Virus record (IMG/VR): IMGVR_UViG_3300037277_000026
Location: 1-41,784 of that record
Strand: one strand, 5' to 3'
Length of the DNA: 41,784 bases
Source of the DNA: a virus
The position numbers and the translations under genes are program-made. Shown here one piece after another: positions 37,210 to 41,784 of the stretch; positions within the stretch are counted from its first letter, which is position 1, and each line of letters starts with the position of its first letter. The notes under the pieces are model-generated. The model was not told the origin of the DNA, did not search any database, and saw only the letters and a list, made by a program, of their open reading frames with translations.

Positions 37210-37411
37210 AGAACAAAAGCAATTCAATCGCGAAGTAATTGCCAAACAAGTTGAGTTGATAACACGCGGTGAATTCCAGTGCTGTGGTAATTGCTTGCAC
37301 ATACAATTGAGCACAGGCGGTGCCGAGCATTGCACGCTATACAGCACATTGCCTCCGCTTGCTGTGTTGCTTGTCGGCTGTGAAAGCTGGGAGCCAGGAG
37401 CACCGTTTTGA
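37199..37411 (+). CDS. Small Cys-rich protein
   Basis: 70 residues. CCGNCLHIQLSTGGAEHC and later GCESWEPG give four or five Cys (CxxC...C...C), suggesting a metal site. ATG overlaps the helicase end by 11 bp. Unknown role. Confidence 0.65.
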   Translation: MASEEQKQFNREVIAKQVELITRGEFQCCGNCLHIQLSTGGAEHCTLYSTLPPLAVLLVGCESWEPGAPF

Positions 37412-37623
37412 TCGCCGCTGCGCTACTGCTGACACACGGATCGCGGCGCATCTGGCCGCACGTTTGTCGCTGGCCAGGACTAGGCGTAGCCGACGGAAGG
37501 CAAAGTGAGGTAGACGAGGATGGCGAAGTCTGGACATACTATCCGCTGTGCGTCAAATGCGGCCACAAATTCGCTGTGCCAGATAGCGGGCTAGTTTGCT
37601 GCGTCTGTTTAGCAGTCAAATAG
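37408..37623 (+). CDS. Small zinc-ribbon protein
   Basis: 71 residues from TTG 37408, overlapping the previous stop by 4 bp. The C-terminus CVKCGHKFAVPDSGLVCCVC is a zinc ribbon. The first half is unremarkable. Role unknown. Confidence 0.55.
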   Translation: MIAAALLLTHGSRRIWPHVCRWPGLGVADGRQSEVDEDGEVWTYYPLCVKCGHKFAVPDSGLVCCVCLAVK

Positions 37624-37665
37624 CCGAGCAAAATCAAGGCTTTGTAAAATAGTTACTATCAGCTA

Positions 37666-37694
37666 TTGACTCAAAAGCAGCCGTAAAGTAGTGT
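37666..37694 (+). promoter_or_regulatory. Internal promoter candidate
   Basis: TTGACT (37666-37671) and TAGTGT (37689-37694), 17-bp spacer, in the only longer gap (77 bp) of this part of the operon. A perfect 11-nt palindrome ATAGT-T-ACTAT (37649-37659) lies just upstream and could be an operator. Confidence 0.5.
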
Positions 37695-37700
37695 CTAGGA

Positions 37701-37940
37701 ATGGAAACGATGCTCACTTTGATTCTAGCCGCCACACTGAATTCGCAGCCTGTAGCGTCTGCCACGTGGACCTTGACTGTTGCGCTCGAAACCCAACACG
37801 CCTCCCAAGTCGAGCGCCACGCGAAAGCCGAGCGCCTTGGCTCATGGCTTGACGGCTTGGACGGCGAGCGTATCCGCGCCGCTGCCGCCTACAGCCCCTT
37901 CGCAGACGATGCAGCCGACGCCAGCCCCTTCGCAGAGTAA
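37701..37940 (+). CDS. Small protein with hydrophobic N-terminus
   Basis: 79 residues from ATG 37701 (ATG 37710 possible). Starts METMLTLILAATLNSQPVAS, a short hydrophobic stretch that could be a weak signal or anchor, then Ala/Glu/Arg helical. It follows the internal promoter. Ends with two ASPFA-type repeats (YSPFADDA, ASPFAE). Confidence 0.6.
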   Translation: METMLTLILAATLNSQPVASATWTLTVALETQHASQVERHAKAERLGSWLDGLDGERIRAAAAYSPFADDAADASPFAE

Positions 37941-37963
37941 CGACACAACACAGGAGCACTGCC

Positions 37964-38200
37964 ATGCAAACAAGACCAAACGGACCGGGCATCTACGGCG
38001 AAATCTTTTTGCCAGCTAGCACGCGCCGAACAGTGCTGCAAGAGATGCACCGTGATCGCGACTACCTGCGCGCAATGCCTGACCCGCAGCAGGTAGCCCG
38101 CGAGCTAGATCGCCGCCTGGCCGCGAAGCCGCGCACGCTGCGCGACGTGGCTGTTGACTACCTCGCACTAGCAGCAACAGCGCCGAAGGTGAAGCCGTGA
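37964..38200 (+). CDS. Small helical protein, unknown
   Basis: 78 residues. MQTRPNGPGIYGEIFLPAST, then Arg/Leu helices (VARELDRRLAAKPRTLRDVA). SD AGGAG upstream. Unknown. Confidence 0.65.
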   Translation: MQTRPNGPGIYGEIFLPASTRRTVLQEMHRDRDYLRAMPDPQQVARELDRRLAAKPRTLRDVAVDYLALAATAPKVKP

Positions 38201-38307
38201 ACGCGCTTGACGACTATCTTCAAGAAGCCGACGAAGACGAACGCCGCTACAGCGAAGACGAAGACAGCGGCGATCCTGAAGATGCAAGCTATGAGGATGA
38301 AGCGTGA
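38197..38307 (+). CDS. 36-residue highly acidic peptide
   Basis: GTG start overlaps the previous stop by 4 bp and its own stop overlaps the next start. More than a third is Asp/Glu (EADEDERRYSEDEDSGDPED). Such acidic peptides can mimic DNA, but function is unknown. Confidence 0.6.
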   Translation: MNALDDYLQEADEDERRYSEDEDSGDPEDASYEDEA

Positions 38308-38582
38308 AAGTGCTCATTGACACCGCTTCCTGCGTCTTTTCTTTTCAGCTATCGCCAGGCGCAAAAGTAGTAGAAGGCGACGCGACGTTGAACCGCACAT
38401 ACAGCGCCCTCACGCTAGAGCAACTGCGCCGCCTGTATCGCAACCACACGGGCTACACGCTTGAGACGACCGACTACAACGCCGCAGTTCAAACTTGCAA
38501 GACGCTTGCAGTTAGGCTAATAACGTCAGAACAAAGGAGAGGCTACCATGTCCACAAAGACGAAGAAGGCGACGCCGGTTAA
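38304..38582 (+). CDS. Small protein, unknown
   Basis: 92 residues from GTG 38304. KVLIDTASCVFSFQLSPGAK, TLEQLRRLYRNHTGYTLETT. Its 3' end overlaps the histone-like gene by 35 bp. No domain recognised. Confidence 0.65.
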   Translation: MKVLIDTASCVFSFQLSPGAKVVEGDATLNRTYSALTLEQLRRLYRNHTGYTLETTDYNAAVQTCKTLAVRLITSEQRRGYHVHKDEEGDAG

Positions 38583-39330
38583 GCAGACCGCGAAGCCTGC
38601 GGCTAAAAAGCAAGCCGCGAAGAAACCAGCACCAAAGAAGTCTGTCAAGAAGTCCAACAACAAGAAAGGTATGCAGCCCATGCAAGATGCTCCTGTGAAG
38701 TCCCAGATCGAAGTGTTGCTAGAAACCATGATCGCCAAGCTGTCAGAGCTTGTGCAGATCGAAACCTACTGCGCGGAAAAGATCGCGGCAAAGTACGAAG
38801 CGCCCGTAGCGCCAGCCGTCGCAGCGCCTGCCGCTGTGGCACCTGCCGCCGCGCCCGCCAGCATTCCTGCCGCGCCCGCGCCTGGCGTTGCTGCCGCGCC
38901 TGCTGCACCGGCTACACGGCCAGGACAGGGCACAATCGGCGGTCTTGTGTGGGAGTATTGCGACGGGCTGAATAGTCAGCTAGGCAAGGCTCCAACAAAA
39001 GACGAAGTGATCGCCGCGGTCAAGCAGTACAGTCCCGTGTTCAACGGCCAGCCGATCAACGAATTGACCGTTTCCACTCAATACAGTAAGTGGCGCTCGG
39101 CACAGGGCTTGCCCCGCCTGCCACGCGGCTTCGGCGCTAACAAGCCTGCCGCCGCGCCTGCGCCTGTTGCAACGCCAGCCCCTGCACCGTCGGCAATGGC
39201 GCTGCCGCTGCCTGCTCCTGCGGCAGCCCCTGCGTTCGTGCCGCCTGTTGCGGCTCCTGTTGCGCCGCCAGTAGCGCCGCAGCCTGCGCCCGTAGCAACG
39301 TCGCTGCCGCCGTGGCTGCGTAGCGTCTAG
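38548..39330 (+). CDS. Histone-like Lys/Ala/Pro-rich protein with central domain
   Basis: 260 residues. The N-terminal 40 are a Lys/Ala/Pro tail like histone H1/HU tails (KQTAKPAAKKQAAKKPAPKK). A helix (~50-80) and an Ala/Pro linker follow. A compact domain (~125-195: GTIGGLVWEYCDGLNSQLGK, APTKDEVIAAVKQYSPVFNG, STQYSKWRSAQG) looks like a winged helix. A second Ala/Pro stretch ends in SLPPWLRSV. Likely binds and organises DNA. SD GGAGAG before ATG. Confidence 0.75.
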   Translation: MSTKTKKATPVKQTAKPAAKKQAAKKPAPKKSVKKSNNKKGMQPMQDAPVKSQIEVLLETMIAKLSELVQIETYCAEKIAAKYEAPVAPAVAAPAAVAPAAAPASIPAAPAPGVAAAPAAPATRPGQGTIGGLVWEYCDGLNSQLGKAPTKDEVIAAVKQYSPVFNGQPINELTVSTQYSKWRSAQGLPRLPRGFGANKPAAAPAPVATPAPAPSAMALPLPAPAAAPAFVPPVAAPVAPPVAPQPAPVATSLPPWLRSV

Positions 39331-39365
39331 CAATAGCGCCCGCTTGTGGGCATAAACGCAAGCTG

Positions 39366-39429
39366 GCAGATAGCAGGGCGCATGTGGAATGTGCGCGGCT
39401 GCGCAGTCGGTTCAAGTCCGATAATCTGC
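39366..39429 (+). ncRNA. tRNA-like element 2 (arm-less, 64 nt)
   Basis: GCAGAT (39366-39371) pairs with ATCTGC (39424-39429); the T-arm GTCGG-TTCAAGT-CCGAT (39406-39422) has one G-T pair. A 6-bp hairpin GCGCAT-GTGGAAT-GTGCGC lies between; read as an anticodon loop it would give GGA (Ser). There is no room for a D-arm. So it is either a degenerate D-armless tRNA or a mimic. The next gene's ATG follows after 3 nt, without SD. Confidence 0.4.
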
Positions 39430-39432
39430 ACG

Positions 39433-40371
39433 ATGGAACTTCTACAAGCCTTGAAGTTTGTAGCCGGTGCAGTCGCTAAAAGTGACTATCTGCCGTCACT
39501 GCAACACGTAGCAATCGGCGGCGGATACGTCGTCAGTTTCAACGGCACCGTCGCACTGTGCGCGCCTGTGGTGCTTGACCTTGCCGCCTGCCCGCGTGCT
39601 GACATCTTTGCAAAAGCTATCGCCGCCTGCACAGAGCCTGCGCAGCTTCACTTGACCGAGCAGGGCTTGCAGGTTCAATCGGGCGCGCTTCGTGTGACGG
39701 TGCCTTGCTCACAAGACACATTTCCGCGCGTGTTCCCGGAAGGCTTTGACTGCCTAATCGGCGGGCGCTTCCTGCCTGCGCTCAAAGCCCTGTTGCCTGT
39801 AGTGTCCACAGATGCGACCAAGCAATGGAGCAACGGAATACTTCTGCGTGGCTCGGCGGCCTACGCTACCAACAACACGATCCTAGCTGAATACCGGCTC
39901 GGCCACGTGCTGCCTATTGACGTGAATCTGCCGCTGGCTGCTGTCCGCGCCCTTGTCCACGAAGACGAAGAACCGACGCGACTACAGGTTAGCGAGCGCT
40001 CGGCAACATTCCATTTCAGTGATGGGCGTTGGCTTCGCACTTCGCTTTACCCTACAGTCTGGCCGCAGTCGCTCACGTCACTGTTGAGCCACACGGAAGC
40101 AACGCCGCTGCCTGACGGCTTCTTCGCGGCGCTGGCGCAGCTCGAAGGCTTTGTGGATGAAGACGTAGCTTTGTCTGCTGAAGGCTTGGCGACGTATCCT
40201 GATAACCGCGCCGCTGTTGCGCTCGCGGGGCTGCCTATTGGTTCGCGCTTCAGTCACGCGCAACTAGCCAAGCTAGCAGAGCTTGCAACGGCGATCAGCT
40301 TCGCAGACTACCCGCAGCCCTGCCGCTTCACCGGCGGTGACGCTCGCGGCGTGATAATAGGGAAGGTGTGA
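39433..40371 (+). CDS. Sliding-clamp-like protein (DnaN-type), probable
   Basis: 312 residues from ATG 39433. Three-fold similar segments (LLQALKFVAGAVAKSDYLPS, LPAFKALLP-like, FSHAQLAKLAELATAISFAD) and strand patterns LQHVAIGGGYVVSFNG and GRWLRTSLYPT resemble beta clamps; the end PCRFTGGDARGVIIGKV resembles the clamp C-terminus. It overlaps the polymerase start (ATGA), fitting a processivity factor. No SD is visible before 39433; a GTG at 39346 would run through the tRNA-like element. Assignment by pattern only. Confidence 0.6.
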   Translation: MELLQALKFVAGAVAKSDYLPSLQHVAIGGGYVVSFNGTVALCAPVVLDLAACPRADIFAKAIAACTEPAQLHLTEQGLQVQSGALRVTVPCSQDTFPRVFPEGFDCLIGGRFLPALKALLPVVSTDATKQWSNGILLRGSAAYATNNTILAEYRLGHVLPIDVNLPLAAVRALVHEDEEPTRLQVSERSATFHFSDGRWLRTSLYPTVWPQSLTSLLSHTEATPLPDGFFAALAQLEGFVDEDVALSAEGLATYPDNRAAVALAGLPIGSRFSHAQLAKLAELATAISFADYPQPCRFTGGDARGVIIGKV

Positions 40372-41784
40372 TGGCTGGTCTATTCTGGACAAACAGCGCC
40401 GCGCCTGTCACGCGCTTGATGCCGCCGATCCCTGAAACAGGCTGGAAGCCTCCGCGCGACTTCCCCAACCTTGCAGCGGCGCACGCGCTATGCATTGACG
40501 TTGAAACCTATGATCCTGACCTATTAGAGCACGGGCCAGGATGGGCGCGTGGCAAGGGGCACATTGTCGGCGTTGTTGTCGGAACTGACGACGGACACCG
40601 CTGGTACTTTCCGATCCGGCACACGGTTGAGCCGCAGGACAATCTAGATCCTGCGCGCGTGCTGGCGTGGGCTGCTGTTGAACTGACCAGGCCGACGCAG
40701 CCGAAGGTGGGCGCAAACCTGATCTATGATGTCGGCTGGCTTAGACACGAAGGCGTGCGCGTTGCTGGCGATCTGTTCGATGTCGAATTTGCCGAAGCGC
40801 TGCTAGACGAAGCTGCGCCGGTGAATCTAGACGATCTCGGGCAACGCTACCTCGGCACGGGCAAAACATCGTCGGCGCTTTATGACTGGTGTCGCGCCTG
40901 GTACGGCGGTGGGGTCGACCAACGCGCGAACATCTACCGAGCGCCGCCGCGCCTTGTGGGGCCTTACGCTGAAGGCGACGTAACGTTGCCTTTTCAAGTG
41001 CTGGACACGCAGTGGCCGCGACTGCAAGCCGAAGGCTTGACCGATCTCTTTCGCATGGAATGCGACTTGATACCATTGCTTGTCGAAATGCGCTTCGCTG
41101 GCGTCAGCGTGGACCTTGCAGCCGCTGAACACGTGCGTGCCGATTTGCTGAAGGCTTCGCTGGAAGAACAAGCGAAGCTGCGTGCGCTTGTTGGTTTTGA
41201 AATCAACGTCAACGCAGCCGCGAGCATTGCAAAGGCTTTCGACAAGTTTGGGTACGCTTACGGGCGCACGGCCAAGGGCGCACCGAGCTTTGACAAAGAC
41301 TTCCTAGCAGGCTGCAAGCATCCCGTTGCAGACGCAATCAATGAAATCCGCAAGCTAGACAAGCTGCGCGGCACATTTGTGGAAAACTACATACTAGGCG
41401 CACATGTAAACGGGAAAGTCTATTGCAGCTTCAACCCGCTGCGAGCCGACGAAACTGGCGCGCGGTCAGGACGTTTCAGCAGCAACGATCCGAATCTACA
41501 AAACATCCCGATCCGAAACAAGAAATGGGGTAAGAAGTTGCGCGGCTTGTTTGTTCCCGACGCTGGCCACAAACAATGGCGCAAATTCGACTACTCGCAG
41601 ATCGAATACCGCTTTCTAGTTCACTACGCTGTAGGCACAGGCGCAGACGAAGCACGTCAGCGTTACCTAACTGATCCCACAACCGACTACCACGCTTGGG
41701 TCCAAAATGAGCTTGTTGGCCCGCGTGCTGGTTGGGATATGTCCACACCTGAACTTGCCAAGGCTTGCCGCTTTCTCACTAAAA
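40371..41784 (+). CDS. polA: DNA polymerase I family A, N-terminal part (continues at base 1)
   Basis: Start ATG 40371 overlaps the clamp-like gene's stop. Residues ~38-55 hold exonuclease motif I (CIDVETYDPD, Asp43 and Glu45); GANLIYDVGW and YAEGDVTLP are exo II and III. The polymerase palm starts around residue 350 with RSGRFSSNDPNLQNIP, the family A fingerprint, then motif A (FDYSQIEYR) near 41586-41612. No 5'-3' exonuclease domain, so it is T7-like. The gene finishes at 778 in this contig. Confidence 0.95.
   Translation, partial: MAGLFWTNSAAPVTRLMPPIPETGWKPPRDFPNLAAAHALCIDVETYDPDLLEHGPGWARGKGHIVGVVVGTDDGHRWYFPIRHTVEPQDNLDPARVLAWAAVELTRPTQPKVGANLIYDVGWLRHEGVRVAGDLFDVEFAEALLDEAAPVNLDDLGQRYLGTGKTSSALYDWCRAWYGGGVDQRANIYRAPPRLVGPYAEGDVTLPFQVLDTQWPRLQAEGLTDLFRMECDLIPLLVEMRFAGVSVDLAAAEHVRADLLKASLEEQAKLRALVGFEINVNAAASIAKAFDKFGYAYGRTAKGAPSFDKDFLAGCKHPVADAINEIRKLDKLRGTFVENYILGAHVNGKVYCSFNPLRADETGARSGRFSSNDPNLQNIPIRNKKWGKKLRGLFVPDAGHKQWRKFDYSQIEYRFLVHYAVGTGADEARQRYLTDPTTDYHAWVQNELVGPRAGWDMSTPELAKACRFLTK
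41567..41784. repeat. Contig-end overlap, right copy
   Basis: Same 218 bp as 1-218 with C at 41658 in place of A at 92. Closing these ends restores a single uninterrupted polymerase gene. Confidence 0.93.

Overview
The window is an essentially complete tailed-phage genome, drawn as a linear contig that was cut inside its DNA polymerase gene. Bases 1-218 are repeated at 41567-41784 with one mismatch, so the underlying unit is a circle (or a circularly permuted molecule) of about 41,566 bp. Base composition is moderately GC-rich by eye. A GH24-type endolysin, a lambda-type tail cassette with a G/GT-like frameshift, Sec signal peptides and a lipobox protein point to a siphovirus of a Gram-negative bacterium, probably a proteobacterium. 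I cannot name the host or a close relative from sequence alone.

Layout. Two transcription arms diverge from an AT-rich control region at about 31.70-31.78 kb, which holds an 11-bp inverted repeat with overlapping, divergent sigma70-like promoters. The plus arm (31780 through 41784 and on to 778) carries recombination and replication genes: a Sak4-like ATPase, a DUF669-type ssDNA-binding protein, a PD-(D/E)XK exonuclease, a stand-alone integrase arm-binding (DUF4102-like) protein, an SF2 helicase, a histone-like Lys/Ala/Pro-rich protein, a probable sliding-clamp-like protein and a family A DNA polymerase. Many small genes lie between them, along with two tRNA-like RNA elements. The genes overlap head to tail, as expected for one coupled operon.

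The minus arm (31672 down to 765) begins with a small HTH regulator and a PrimPol-DUF3987 primase/helicase. It then crosses a candidate replication origin (28.85-29.15 kb: TATA tract, TAGGGGA-type repeats, hairpins), a run of small early genes including a nuclease, TerS, endolysin and TerL, and then portal, scaffold, capsid, two paralogous small proteins, head-tail connectors, tail tube, frameshifted tail chaperones, tape measure, tail tip proteins, fibre, and accessory or adhesin genes. The arms meet tail to tail at 765-778, where the two genes overlap by 14 bp.

The most unusual items are: an integrase arm-binding domain with no recombinase domain in the replication operon; two non-canonical tRNA-like folds directly upstream of replication genes; a lone plus-strand lipoprotein gene with its own strong promoter inside the minus-strand late operon; exported or membrane-targeted proteins inside the virion gene cluster; a hairpin that would hide the capsid gene's ribosome binding site; and the repeat-rich candidate origin. 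There is no complete integrase and no CRISPR array, so I read the phage as probably virulent or as having lost lysogeny.
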